Assembly: GCA_037953625.1 (NCBI GenBank)
Contig: CM075652.1
Location: 11,366,501-11,430,500, forward strand
Direction of reading: 5' to 3'
DNA from: Crotalaria pallida
Taxonomy: Eukaryota; Streptophyta; Magnoliopsida; Fabales; Fabaceae
Length of the DNA stretch: 64,000 nucleotides
Numbering within the stretch: the stretch's first letter is position 1; every line of letters starts with the position of its first letter. This document shows positions 48,201 to 60,617 of the stretch, piece after piece. The notes under the pieces are model-generated. The model was not told where the DNA came from and searched no databases. It worked only from the letters and a program-made list of their open reading frames with translations. The position numbers and the translations under genes were made by a program.

Positions 48201-49826
48201 AAAGAGCTGTTAGCCATTGTCTTTGCACTTGATAAGTTTAGATCATATCTGTTAGGTTCTAAGGTTGTGGTGTATACTGATCATGCTGCTCTGAAGTATC
48301 TTTTGAAAAAGACAGATTCCAAACCTAGGTTGATTAGATGGATGTTGCTCCTCCAGGAGTTTGATCTTGAGATTCAGGATCGGAGTGGTGCACATAACCT
48401 TGTCGCAGACCACTTGAGTAGAATAGAGAGAGAGGAGGATGCATTTCCTATCCGGGATGACTTCCCGGATGAGCAGCTTTTAGTTTTGCATGTTTCACAT
48501 CCCCCTCCCCTTATTCCTTGGTTTGCTGATATTGTAAATTATATAGTTGCATCTGTTTTTCCACCCTTGGCATCCAAAGCTCAAAGAGACAAATTGAAGA
48601 GCGATGCCAAGTATTATGTATGGGATGACCCCTATTTGTGGCGTATTTGCAGTGATCAGGTCATTCGCAGGTGCATTCCAGACCAGGAGATCCAATCGGT
48701 TCTCCAATTTTGCCATGCTTCACCAGTTGGAGGCCACCTTGGCACTCAAAGGACAACACGAAAGGTGCTGGATTCTGGATTTTATTGGCCTACCATCTTC
48801 AAGGATGCAAGCAAAATCTGCAGCTCATGTGAGCAATGTCAAAGGGAAGGAGGCACCCTATCTTGGAGGCAACAGATGCCGCAACAACCTATGTTGTTCT
48901 GTGAGGTGTTTGATGTCTGGGGTATAGATTTCATGGGCCCCTTTCCTGTTTCTTTTGGTTTTTATTATATCTTACTTGCTGTGGATTATGTATCCAAATG
49001 GGTGGAAGCTAAGGCCACCAGAACTAATGATGCTCAGGTTGTTGTAGATTTTGTCAGGACTAATATCCTTTGCAGGTTTGGCATACCTAGAGCCATAGTC
49101 AGTGATCAAGGCACACACTTCTGCAATAGATCCATGCAAGCTTTGCTCAAGAAGTATGGGGTTGTGCACAAAGTTTCTACACCATATCACCCCCAAACCA
49201 ATGGGCAAGCTTAGATTTCAAACAGAGAGATCAAGCGGATTTTGGAGAAGATGGTGAAGCCTAATAGAAAGGATTGGAGCACACGATTGGAGGATGCTCT
49301 ATGGGCCCATCGGACTGCTTACAAGGCACCCATAGGGATGTCATCTTATCGGGTTGTTTTTGGTAAGGCATGCCACCTGCCTGTGGAGATAGAGCACCGT
49401 GCATATTGGGCTGTGAAGCAATGTAACTTAGCTCTTGATCAAGCGGGTGAGGAGAGGAAGCTGCAGTTGAGTGAGCTAGATGAGATCCGTTTGGAGGCCT
49501 ATGAGAATTCCAAGTTCTACAAAGAGAAGACCAAGAAGCTCCATGATAGCTCAATTTGCAGAAAGGAGTTCTTGGTTGGTCAAAAAGTGTTGCTCTACAA
49601 CTCTAGGCTTGGACTCATGAGTGGAAAGCTCCGCTCTAAATGGATTTGACCGTTTGTAGTCACCCAGGTGTTTCCTTATGGCACTGTGGAGATCAAGAGT
49701 GAGTCCACAGACAAGAGCTTCAAAGTCAATGGCCACCGACTCAAGCCTTTCCTAACCTCTCCTACTTTGGATGATGCACCTGTGGAGGAAGCCTCATTGG
49801 TCGACCCCATTTTTGACCCACCATGA
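45192..49826 (+). pseudogene. ATH gag C-terminus, protease, RT, RNase H, integrase; two stops
   Basis: Numbering from 45192. Gag tail and Gln-rich linker occupy about 15-250. Aspartic protease has the lineage-typical DLGAS (D345). RT begins near 640, with WRVCIDYRKL from W713 and the catalytic FMDD at 815-818. RNase H has MTDAS (D964) and YTDHAALKYLL. Integrase has an HHCC finger (CHASPVGGHLG...CSSCEQC) and core residues D1246 and D1305. TAG at 49212-49214 falls exactly where the third catalytic residue (Glu, 35 residues after D1305) should be; TGA at 49647-49649 breaks the C-terminal domain, which stays open to 49826. Confidence 0.93.
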
Positions 49827-51368
49827 TTTCGGGAGTCTTCTTTTCTCCTTCCTTACTCTTTTTATTGCACTTGTCTATATCTGTCTGATTCTGCTATTTG
49901 TGTTCCATTGAGGACAATGTGTGATTTAAGTGTGGGGGGGAGAGTAGTTTAGGTTGCATATTTTTGCTTTGATTTTTTTTTAGGTTTTGCTAAGTTTTGG
50001 GCATTTTCTTGCATGTTTTTGCTTCATTTTAGTAGAGTCTTGGTATCTTGTGTCTGAATTCATGCATTTCTGTGTGTAAAGTTGCTTTTGATAATTAAGA
50101 GGTGGTAACACTGTGATAGAATTGTCCCTTTTGTGAGGATTTGAGCCTTAATTGTGGGTGGATTGCTATATATGCCACCTAATTTTTCTTTCATGTGTGA
50201 TTGCACTCTGGATTACTTGCACTCTAGAACTTGACGTGACTCTTGTTGATACTTGATATTCCCATGCACATTTTGAAATGATTTAGGCATTGATTTTTCT
50301 TGAATAAGCCACTAGCCATATGAGCCTACCTTGAATGAATTTATCCTTTGATAGCCCCTTTGAGCCTTTATATCCCTTTTCTTTGTTCTTTAGCTCATTA
50401 CAAGCCTATGACTAAAAAACCATGATTGTCCTAACCTTAGGGAATGTTGGAGCTTTGGAATTGTTTTGGGAATGGGTATTGAGTAAGCGAGGGTGCTTTG
50501 TTCTTCATCTCTTGTGAGTTCTGGGTTTTGCCTCTATGGTCGGTGATGTAATTATGGCTTTATCTCATTATGCCATTTTTATTGTTTCTTCTTTTCTTTC
50601 GTTCATGAAGTTCTGCAATGTAATGCAATTCAAAAAAAAAAAAATTGAAAAAATGAATGATGAAAAAAAAAGAGGAAGAAAAAAAAAAGAAAAAAAAATA
50701 GAATAAAAGGTTGATTGAGGCATAGAGGATTGGAATTAGAGGTTGTTGTTATGTTTATCATTTCATTCTGGGGTGGATTGTGCTTATTTTTTTACTTGTT
50801 CCCCATTGCTCCTTTATTTCCTTGGGTTTTAGCTACATTTCCCATATTTTTATCCTACCTTGTCCTTGGCCCCATTACAACCCTGAAAAGACCTTTTGAT
50901 CTTAATGTGCATGTGTGTTGATTGTTGATGTTAGAGGCTTGTCAAGCCTATGGTTGTGTTTGTTTTTCATGATGTGCCTTGAGTGTAAACACTGATTAAC
51001 CTTAAACACTTGAGTGTAAACACTGATTAACCTTAAACACTTGAGTGTAAACACTATTGAGTGATCCTTGTGAGTTTCTATCATCTTTGTGACTACCCTC
51101 TTGATGTCATTGGTTTTCTTTGCATATTTGAAATAATTGGATGATGTTCATGGATGCTTTGATTCTTTGGTCCTTATTCTCTTCGTGTGCTCGATTTTGC
51201 CCATTTCTTTGCATTTCCTAGAATTCATTGTGAAGTATGTAATCTCTTAGGTTTGCATTCATTAGTTTTAGTAATCTTGTTACATGATTCACTTTGGTGC
51301 ATATTGATTTTCTCAGTCCTAATTCTTAGTTTTGCCCAAGAGTGCAAAAGGATAAGTGTGGGGGTATT
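49827..51368 (+). other. ATH 3' spacer, no env ORF, two polypurine tracts
   Basis: About 1.5 kb. A polypurine stretch AAGTGTGGGGGGGAGAG lies about 100 bases after pol (49928-49944) and a second one, ATAAGTGTGGGGGTATT (51352-51368), abuts the LTR. A purine-only A-rich tract runs at about 50630-50705. The 70-90 codon ORFs show no transmembrane or env pattern I trust. Confidence 0.75.
50978..51055 (+). repeat. 31-bp tandem repeat in ATH spacer
   Basis: Copies start at 50978, 51009 and 51040 with CTTGAGTGTAAACACT; about 2.5 units. Confidence 0.85.
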
Positions 51369-52492
51369 TGATGAGCATTTTATTTCCCATTTTTCCTTGC
51401 ATTATTTTACTCCTATTATTGATACTTGTTGCCTATTTGACATTGTTTAGCTTGATTTAGTGATTTAGAGTTTATTGGACTACTATTCTGAATATTGTTT
51501 AATTTGGGATTATTTAGCCTAATTAATTCTATTTCTATTTTCAGGTCATATTTGGCACAAGGGCTTTTTGAACATTTTGGGAATGAAGATTTAATGTTGG
51601 AAGAGAAGATATATGATGAAGTGAAGATTGTAATCTATCTTTAGGATTAGTTGAGATTTAGTTATATCTTTTAAGATTTAGATTTTATCTATAAGATATT
51701 TTTAGATTTAATTTAGAGATAAGCTTTCCTTAGGATTTGGGCCCATGATTTAGGCCCGTTTTGAGATTTAAAAAGCTAAATTCGTGTAAACCCTAGGAGA
51801 GAGCTTCCATTCACGTTTTTTTTACATTCTCTCTCATAGAGAAGGCTTAGTTTTGCTCTCCAAGCTTGTGGTGGCTGCTAGGGTTTCTCTCTCTTCCCTT
51901 TTCTACACGTTTTTGGTATTTTTCTTCATGGAAGGCTAAACTCTTAGGTTAAATCCCTTTGGTAATGTATCACATACTCTTGAGGTTTTTTTCTTAATGC
52001 TATTTCGTTTTTATTCACTGTTTTCATGCTTATTGATATGTTATGGTTCGCTTAGTTCCATTATATAGAGATAATCCATGTGTATGAATGCTTAATTTAT
52101 GCAAACTCGTAAAAACTCCATGCTTTGGCTTTTAATGCTTAATTAGAGGTTTGGGTTTTGGGGTGAGAATTGAATTTTAGCTTAGTATTTAATTCTCACG
52201 AGTTGGACAGTGAAGAGGAAAGAAATTGATCTTTTGTGACCGATGATAGAGTTGTGAACGCGAGCCAAAGGGGTTTATCCGCTTTTCCTTATCTGTTTCT
52301 TCGTTTTGATTTAATTCTGTTTTGATTTCAATTATTCAATATTCAATACAAAAAAAAAACCCCCCTGTTTTCTATGCATACTATGTGTTCGACCTTTTGC
52401 TTGATAAGATATTCCTTGGGAGACGACCTAGGAGTCACTTCCTAGTACTATACTTAAACTGTTGTTATTTGTATCGGGTACGGCCTCGATCA
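51369..52492 (+). repeat. 3' LTR of ATH
   Basis: 1124 bp, about 99.4% like the 5' LTR by eye. Followed by the CACTA duplication. Confidence 0.93.
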
Positions 52493-52497
52493 CACTA

Positions 52498-53911
52498 GGA
52501 GAACACCTAGAAGGGGGGGTTGAATAGGTGTTAGATAAACCTTGAAAGATTTTCGCAAGAAACAAATCAAAACGATTAAAACAAATGATTTTCTTGAAAA
52601 TTCTTTAGCCTTGATCGATTAATGACATGAACTAATCGATTAATGCCTCTGTTAATGGATTAATCACTTTTCAATCAAATACGAAAATCAATCAATTAAC
52701 AAGTATAACCAGAGATTCAGCGGAAACAATTAACACCTATATTCTTATTGATTACCTAGGTTATGAAAATGATTTTCCCCAAATCAATTTTTCACAATTA
52801 AGATTCAATTCAATCAATTATGAAAAATCACTTTTTCTAGGTTTTCAACCAAGAACACAATTAATAACAAGAATTGTAAAGAGTAGAGAGTTTAGAGATA
52901 CGACACAGTGATTTATCCTGGTTCACTTTCATCCACTTGAAAGCTACTCCAGTCCCCTCTTCAACCAAGAGAGATTCTTCACTATGAGGAATTAGAGTTT
53001 CTCAAATTACAAGTAAATGCCTCACAAGACTTCCTTCTTGCTAGCCTACAAGAGATACCACACCCTTGCCTTGTAACCCTATTGATATCTAATCTAACCT
53101 CTTCTCTTTTGCTTGCCGATACCCCACAACAAGACTTCCAATGCTTGCTTCACTACAAGACTTCCAATTTCATGTTAACAAAATTGATCAAAGAATGTAA
53201 AAATGAGAACTTTGATCTTGAGAAAGTGAGAGAGAATAGAGTGGCTTTGATTCTTTGTAAAATTGATATAAAAATGATAGAGTATTGTAATAATGATTCA
53301 CAAAGGTTAGAAATATGTTTATATAGAATACCCAAAAGTTAGGAATGATTAGAAGTGCTTTTGAGAAGTGAAAAACTCATTTAAAAACAGTTACAGCTCG
53401 TGTTAATCGAGTAACAAAGTCACTACTCGAGTAACAAGTGTAAAACTTGTTCACTACTCGAGTATTTAAGTTACTACTCGAGTATTTACGCAAGGCTAAA
53501 TAATTCTACTCGAGTAATCAGCCCCTTAATCGAGTAATTGCGCAAGACACAAAAATTCTACTCGAGTAATCAAGTGGCTAATCGAGTAGTCAGTTCAAAA
53601 AACACTTAAAAACTTGTTTTCTCAAAATCTAAACCTTTTCTTTCAAACCTTTAAGCCACCTATTGATTTTAGGCAAAGTGAATACTCAAAATATGATATA
53701 ATCATGCAATCAAAAGAGATTCACTACCCTCTAATATACTCTACCCAAACTCATAAACTAAAAGACTTGTGAGGCAAAAGATAAAACATAAAACATAAAC
53801 TACCAAACTAAGTCTTCATGAGTTGGCTCTCTCTTCTTAACTTGATCAACACATTTGTAGCTTGTTCAAAACCTTTTGGCATTTATCAAAACATTCTTCA
53901 TGGATCTTACA
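52498..53911 (-). repeat. Array LTR2, right piece, with 194-bp deletion
   Basis: Continues LTR2 after ATH. Together with the left piece it is 1458 bp, against 1652 in LTR1, LTR3 and LTR4. The missing block lies within the CAAGCA/TTGGAAG repeat, between GTTAACA (about 53173-53179) and TTGATCAAAG. The deletion is absent from the neighbours, so it arose after or apart from the duplication. Confidence 0.88.
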
Positions 53912-54577
53912 ATCTCCCCCTTTTTGAAAATGACAAACATGTTTTGAAATTATGAAGTTCATTGAAGTTGTTGATGCTTGAACCATTTGATCACTTGGTG
54001 AGACTCTTGCTCCCCCTCAATTTATGCTTTTGACATTTGAAATCTAATTGATAGAAAGCTTGATTCTCCCCCTATCTCCAACAACTTTGCTCAACCTACA
54101 TAAAAACAACAAAAAAACAACCTTTCTCCAAACATACCATTTCATTTCTCCAAAAATAGTCAAAACCTTTCTCCAAACATACCATTTCATTTCTCCAAAA
54201 ATAGTCAAAACTTAATATTTCTCCCCCTTTGGCATTATCAAAAAGAAATATATACCAATTGAAATATAAGATCTAAGCCAAAATAGAGAGATTAATGAGA
54301 TATAACAACCAAAGCATGATACCAATTGTAAAACAATTGTAAGAATTTGATACCAATAGAATTTTCTCAATAGTATAAACAATATCACATTATAAGAAAT
54401 AATACCAATTGAGAGAACCTATGAGCAATATCCAACAAAATCAAATTGAATATACCAATTGTATAATATCGAATGTTACCAATTTGTAGGATCTTCTCCT
54501 TAATACCAATTGAAGAAGCAAATGAATGAATATCACATGAAAGTCCTTTTGCTCTTCAATCATACCTACAAAAACAA
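53912..54577 (-). other. 3' spacer of array unit 2
   Basis: Same content as 38190-38843: PBS-like words, inner polypurine motif (about 54220-54240), priming polypurine tract (53912-53925). Non-coding. Confidence 0.8.
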
Positions 54578-56368
54578 TCATGCTTTGCTTTTTGGTATCC
54601 AAATGGTTTTGGATCCATTTTTGTTAGTGTAGGGACTCTCACCCTTTTTCACCCAAACAAAATCTCCTTTAGGTATACCATGCACTTTAATATAACACAC
54701 ATTTGAAGTATGTCCATGAGTACCACAATAGAAACATGTTGGTGCATTTGAAAAATCAACTTTAGAAAAATCAACAACATTTCTATGAGATTTACTCTTA
54801 GCATTAGTATAACCCAAACCAAACTTGTTTGAATTTTCTCTTTGAAAATTTAACAATGTGCGCAATCTAATATCACCATTTGTGAAACTTGCAAGCTTAT
54901 TTTTCAAAATAGCATTTTCATCTTTAAGCAACTTGCAATCCTCACAATCAACCACATTATTCAATCTATTAGCACAATCACAAGAAGAACTAGCATATAT
55001 AAGATCAAGAGTTTCATTTTCAAGATTAAGCTCATCAACTTGTTTTTGAAGTTCTAAAATCTCTTGTTGATGTTTCAAAATGAGCTTCTTCCTTTCAATA
55101 TTTTTCGAAGCTAGTTTCTTGAGATGTTCATGCATTTCTTCATAAGCATTATATAGAATTTCATATTTAGAAGAAATTTCGGATTTAGTTTCACTTACAT
55201 CGCTTTCGTAGCTTTGCTCACTTGATTCATCATTTGAACTTTCTTCTTCATTTACTAGAGATATCAAGTTGAGACAAACGGCATCTTCATCATCCGAAGA
55301 ACTATTCGATTGGCTTTTCTTGTCATCTTCATCATCACTATTCCAAACTATGTATGCTCTTTTAGTTTTCTTTTCTTTCTCCTTCTTCTTAAGATACTTA
55401 GAGCATGAGTACTTGAGATGACCGGGCTTTCCACATTCATGGCAAACTATACCTTCTTTTGAAGTCTTTGTCTTGTAGTGTGGGGAATTCTTCTCTTTAC
55501 TTTTGTCATTGTTCAACCTTCCTTTTCTCCTTAGAATCTTATTGAACTTTCTTAGTAGAAGCTTCATCTCCTCTTCATCAATGTCCGAATCGGTATCTTC
55601 ATTATCATCATCATCATCATCATCGGAACTCTCTTCCTTTTTATATGACCTTTTAGCTTTAAGAGCAATTCCTTTTCTTTCTTTGTTCTTGTCCGATTCT
55701 TCATGCAAATGCAAACGTTCAAGCTCCATTTCATGTTCTTGTAGCTTTCCGAAAAGTGTTGCTAAGTCCATGGTGTCCAAGTCCTTTGATTCAACAATTG
55801 CGGTAACCTTAGGTTGCCATTCCCTACTTAGACATCTTAAAACTTTGTTAACAAGTTCACAATTCACAAAAGTTTTACCAAGAGCAATGAGATGATTAAC
55901 AATATGAGTAAAACGTTTTTGCATAAAACATATAGATTCATTAGGCAACATACGAAACAATTCATATTCATGCATCAAAGAATTTAATCTAGCACGCCTA
56001 ACTTCACTAGTGCCTTCATGTGTGACTTGCAAGGTGTCCCACATTTCTTTGGCATCACGACATTGGGAGACTCTAAAGAACTCATCATAAGATAGAGCGG
56101 AGGTGATGATATTCTTTGCTTTTAAATCATATTAAATTTTCCTTTTATCATCATCGGTCCACTTATCTTTGGAAGTAAGTGTAAGCACACCTTCTACATC
56201 TTTTGAGGGAATATAAGGACCATTTTCAATGGCTTCCCAAATGTTCACATCTATAGCTTCTATAAAGATTCTCATCCTAATTTTCCAATAACCATAACCC
56301 TCTCCACCAAACATAGGAGGGCGATTTATTGAAGCACCTTCACCACCAAAAGGATTCGTAGAACCCAT
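54578..56368 (-). pseudogene. Gag of array unit 2, one stop
   Basis: Full-length frame from 56368, broken at 56132-56134 (TAA for a Gln at about codon 79). The downstream 488 codons are open and contain both knuckles. The PBS (about 56425-56436) is altered to TGGTTTCAGAGC. Both lesions are repeated in unit 3. Confidence 0.92.
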
Positions 56369-56438
56369 TGTAGTTTCCTCAAGGATCTTAACGAAAAAGC
56401 TCTATGCTCGTGTCTTTCGACCGAGCTCTGAAACCAAT

Positions 56439-58090
56439 TGTGAGAACCTACAATCGGTGGGTGAAATAACTAGGAGACATTAGGAGAACACCTAGAAGGG
56501 GGGGTTGAATAGGTGTTAGATAAACCTTGAAAGATTTTCGCAAGAAACAAATCAAAACGATTAAAACAAATGATTTTCTTGAAAATTCTTTAGCCTTAAT
56601 CGATTAATGACATGAACTAATCGATTAATGCCTCTGTTAATGGATTAATCACTTTTCAATCAAATACGAAAATCAATCAATTAACAAGTATAACCAGAGA
56701 TTCAGCGGAAACAATTAACACCTATATTCTTATTGATTACCTAGGTTATGAAAATGATTTTCCCCAAATCAATTTTGCACAATTAAGATTCAATTCAATC
56801 AATTATGAAAAATCACTTTTTCTAGGTTTTCAACCAAGAACACAATTAATAACAAGAATTGTAAAGAGTAGAGAGTTTAGAGATACGACACAGTGATTTA
56901 TCCTGGTTCACTTTCATCCACTTGAAAGCTACTCCAGTCCCCTCTTCAACCAAGAGAGATTCTTCACTATGAGGAATTAGAGTTTCTCAAATTACAAGTA
57001 AATGCCTCACAAGACTTCCTTCTTGCTAGCCTACAAGAGATACCACACCCTTGCCTTGTAACCCTATTGATATCTAATCTAACCTCTTCTCTTTTGCTTG
57101 CCGATACCCCACAACAAGACTTCCAATGCTTGCTTCACTACAAGACTTCCAATTTCATGTTAACACAACAAGGCTTCCAAGTGCTTGATGAAATGCCACA
57201 CCAAGGCTTCCAAATAACTTTGCTTGATTCACAACCAAGACTTCCAATTGTTGTAGATAGCTTGCCTCTTGCAAAGATTACAACTAAAATAAAAACAAAA
57301 TAACAATCCTATGAATCTCTTTCAAAAGTTATGAAAATATCAACATGAGAGATTCAAGGTTCTTGATCAAAGAATGTAAAAATGAGAACTTTGATCTTGA
57401 GAAAGTGAGAGAGAATAGAGTGGCTTTGATTCTTTGTAAAATTGATATAAAAATGATAGAGTATTGTAATAATGATTCACAAAGGTTAGAAATAGGTTTA
57501 TATAGAATACCCAAAAGTTAGGAATGATTAGAAGTGCTTTTGAGAAGTGAAAAACTCATTTAAAAACAGATACAACTCGTGTTAATCGAGTAACAAAGTC
57601 ACTACTCGAGTAACAAGTGTAAAACTTGTTCACTACTCGAGTATATAAGTTACTACTCGAGTATTTACGCAAGGCTAAATAATTCTACTCGAGTAATCAG
57701 CCCCTTAATCGAGTAATTGCGCAAGACACAAAAATTCTACTCGAGTAATCAAGTGGCTAATCGAGTAGTCAGTTCAAAAAACACTTAAAAACTTGTTTTC
57801 TCAAAATCTAAACCTTTTCTTTCAAACCTTTAAGCCACCTATTGATTTTAGGCAAAGTGAATAATCAAAATATGATATAATCATGCAATCAAAAGAGATT
57901 CACTACCCTCTAATATACTCTACCCAAACTCATAAACTAAAAGACTTGTGAGGCAAAAGATAAAACATAAAACATAAACTACCAAACTAAGTCTTCATGA
58001 GTTGGCTCTCTCTTCTTAACTTGATCAACACATTTGTAGCTTGTTCAAAACCTTTTGGCATTTATCAAAACATTCTTCATGGATCTTACA
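56439..58090 (-). repeat. Array LTR3
   Basis: 1652 bp. Shares private variants with LTR4 (GGAGACATTAGG, ACAGATACAACTCG, GTATATAAG, GAATAATC) that LTR1 and LTR2 lack. Confidence 0.92.
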
Positions 58091-58756
58091 ATCTCCCCCT
58101 TTTTGAAAATGACAAACATGTTTTGAAATTATGAAGTTCATTGAAGTTGTTGATGCTTGAACCATTTGATCACTTGGTGAGACTCTTGCTCCCCCTCAAT
58201 TTATGCTTTTGACATTTGAAATCTAATTGATAGAAAGCTTGATTCTCCCCCTATCTCCAACAACTTTGCTCAACCTACATAAAAACAACAAAAAAACAAC
58301 CTTTCTCCAAACATACCATTTCATTTCTCCAAAAATAGTCAAAACCTTTCTCCAAACATACCATTTCATTTCTCCAAAAATAGTCAAAACTTAATATTTC
58401 TCCCCCTTTGGCATTATCAAAAAGAAATATATACCAATTGAAATATAAGATCTAAGCCAAAATAGAGAGATTAATGAGATATAACAACCAAAGCATGATA
58501 CCAATTGTAAAACAATTGTAAGAATTTGATACCAATAGAATTTTCTCAATAGTATAAACAATATCACATTATAAGAAATAATACCAATTGAGAGAACCTA
58601 TGAGCAATATCCAACAAAATCAAATTGAATATACCAATTGTATAATATCGAATGTTACCAATTTGTAGGATCTTCTCCTTAATACCAATTGAAGAAGCAA
58701 ATGAATGAATATCACATGAAAGTCCTTTTGCTCTTCAATCATACCTACAAAAACAA
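58091..58756 (-). other. 3' spacer of array unit 3
   Basis: Copy of the unit 2 spacer shifted by 4179 bases; no difference noticed. Confidence 0.8.
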
Positions 58757-60547
58757 TCATGCTTTGCTTTTTGGTATCCAAATGGTTTTGGATCCATTTT
58801 TGTTAGTGTAGGGACTCTCACCCTTTTTCACCCAAACAAAATCTCCTTTAGGTATACCATGCACTTTAATATAACACACATTTGAAGTATGTCCATGAGT
58901 ACCACAATAGAAACATGTTGGTGCATTTGAAAAATCAACTTTAGAAAAATCAACAACATTTCTATGAGATTTACTCTTAGCATTAGTATAACCCAAACCA
59001 AACTTGTTTGAATTTTCTCTTTGAAAATTTAACAATGTGCGCAATCTAATATCACCATTTGTGAAACTTGCAAGCTTATTTTTCAAAATAGCATTTTCAT
59101 CTTTAAGCAACTTGCAATCCTCACAATCAACCACATTATTCAATCTATTAGCACAATCACAAGAAGAACTAGCATATATAAGATCAAGAGTTTCATTTTC
59201 AAGATTAAGCTCATCAACTTGTTTTTGAAGTTCTAAAATCTCTTGTTGATGTTTCAAAATGAGCTTCTTCCTTTCAATATTTTTCGAAGCTAGTTTCTTG
59301 AGATGTTCATGCATTTCTTCATAAGCATTATATAGAATTTCATATTTAGAAGAAATTTCGGATTTAGTTTCACTTACATCGCTTTCGTAGCTTTGCTCAC
59401 TTGATTCATCATTTGAACTTTCTTCTTCATTTACTAGAGATATCAAGTTGAGACAAACGGCATCTTCATCATCCGAAGAACTATTCGATTGGCTTTTCTT
59501 GTCATCTTCATCATCACTATTCCAAACTATGTATGCTCTTTTAGTTTTCTTTTCTTTCTCCTTCTTCTTAAGATACTTAGAGCATGAGTACTTGAGATGA
59601 CCGGGCTTTCCACATTCATGGCAAACTATACCTTCTTTTGAAGTCTTTGTCTTGTAGTGTGGGGAATTCTTCTCTTTACTTTTGTCATTGTTCAACCTTC
59701 CTTTTCTCCTTAGAATCTTATTGAACTTTCTTAGTAGAAGCTTCATCTCCTCTTCATCAATGTCCGAATCGGTATCTTCATTATCATCATCATCATCATC
59801 ATCGGAACTCTCTTCCTTTTTATATGACCTTTTAGCTTTAAGAGCAATTCCTTTTCTTTCTTTGTTCTTGTCCGATTCTTCATGCAAATGCAAACGTTCA
59901 AGCTCCATTTCATGTTCTTGTAGCTTTCCGAAAAGTGTTGCTAAGTCCATGGTGTCCAAGTCCTTTGATTCAACAATTGCGGTAACCTTAGGTTGCCATT
60001 CCCTACTTAGACATCTTAAAACTTTGTTAACAAGTTCACAATTCACAAAAGTTTTACCAAGAGCAATGAGATGATTAACAATATGAGTAAAACGTTTTTG
60101 CATAAAACATATAGATTCATTAGGCAACATACGAAACAATTCATATTCATGCATCAAAGAATTTAATCTAGCACGCCTAACTTCACTAGTGCCTTCATGT
60201 GTGACTTGCAAGGTGTCCCACATTTCTTTGGCATCACGACATTGGGAGACTCTAAAGAACTCATCATAAGATAGAGCGGAGGTGATGATATTCTTTGCTT
60301 TTAAATCATATTAAATTTTCCTTTTATCATCATCGGTCCACTTATCTTTGGAAGTAAGTGTAAGCACACCTTCTACATCTTTTGAGGGAATATAAGGACC
60401 ATTTTCAATGGCTTCCCAAATGTTCACATCTATAGCTTCTATAAAGATTCTCATCCTAATTTTCCAATAACCATAACCCTCTCCACCAAACATAGGAGGG
60501 CGATTTATTGAAGCACCTTCACCACCAAAAGGATTCGTAGAACCCAT
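58757..60547 (-). pseudogene. Gag of array unit 3, same stop as unit 2
   Basis: Stop at 60311-60313, identical in position and sequence to unit 2; the 488-residue downstream part is identical to that of unit 2. The PBS (about 60604-60615) carries the same A to T change. Confidence 0.92.
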
Positions 60548-60617
60548 TGTAGTTTCCTCAAGGATCTTAACGAAAAAGCTCTATGCTCGTGTCTTTCGAC
60601 CGAGCTCTGAAACCAAT

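Larger units (their letters stand above)
40761..52492 (+). mobile_element. ATH: full-length Athila/Diaspora-like gypsy element
   Basis: Bounded by TGATGAGCAT...CCTCGATCA LTRs (1123 and 1124 bp) with target duplication CACTA (40756-40760, 52493-52497). PBS TGGCGCCGTTGCCGGGGA is the tRNA-Asp type typical of Athila-lineage elements. It has gag and pol but no env-like ORF. Excluding the solo LTR J it is about 10.1 kb. By eye the LTRs differ by about seven substitutions and one 1-bp indel, so insertion was recent, yet the coding region has three breaks. Confidence 0.95.

Noticed and set aside
50629..50705. A-rich tract taken as a poly(A) tail of a LINE or processed copy
   Set aside because: It lies inside the ATH spacer, has interspersed G and T, and no target duplication or LINE sequence adjoins it.
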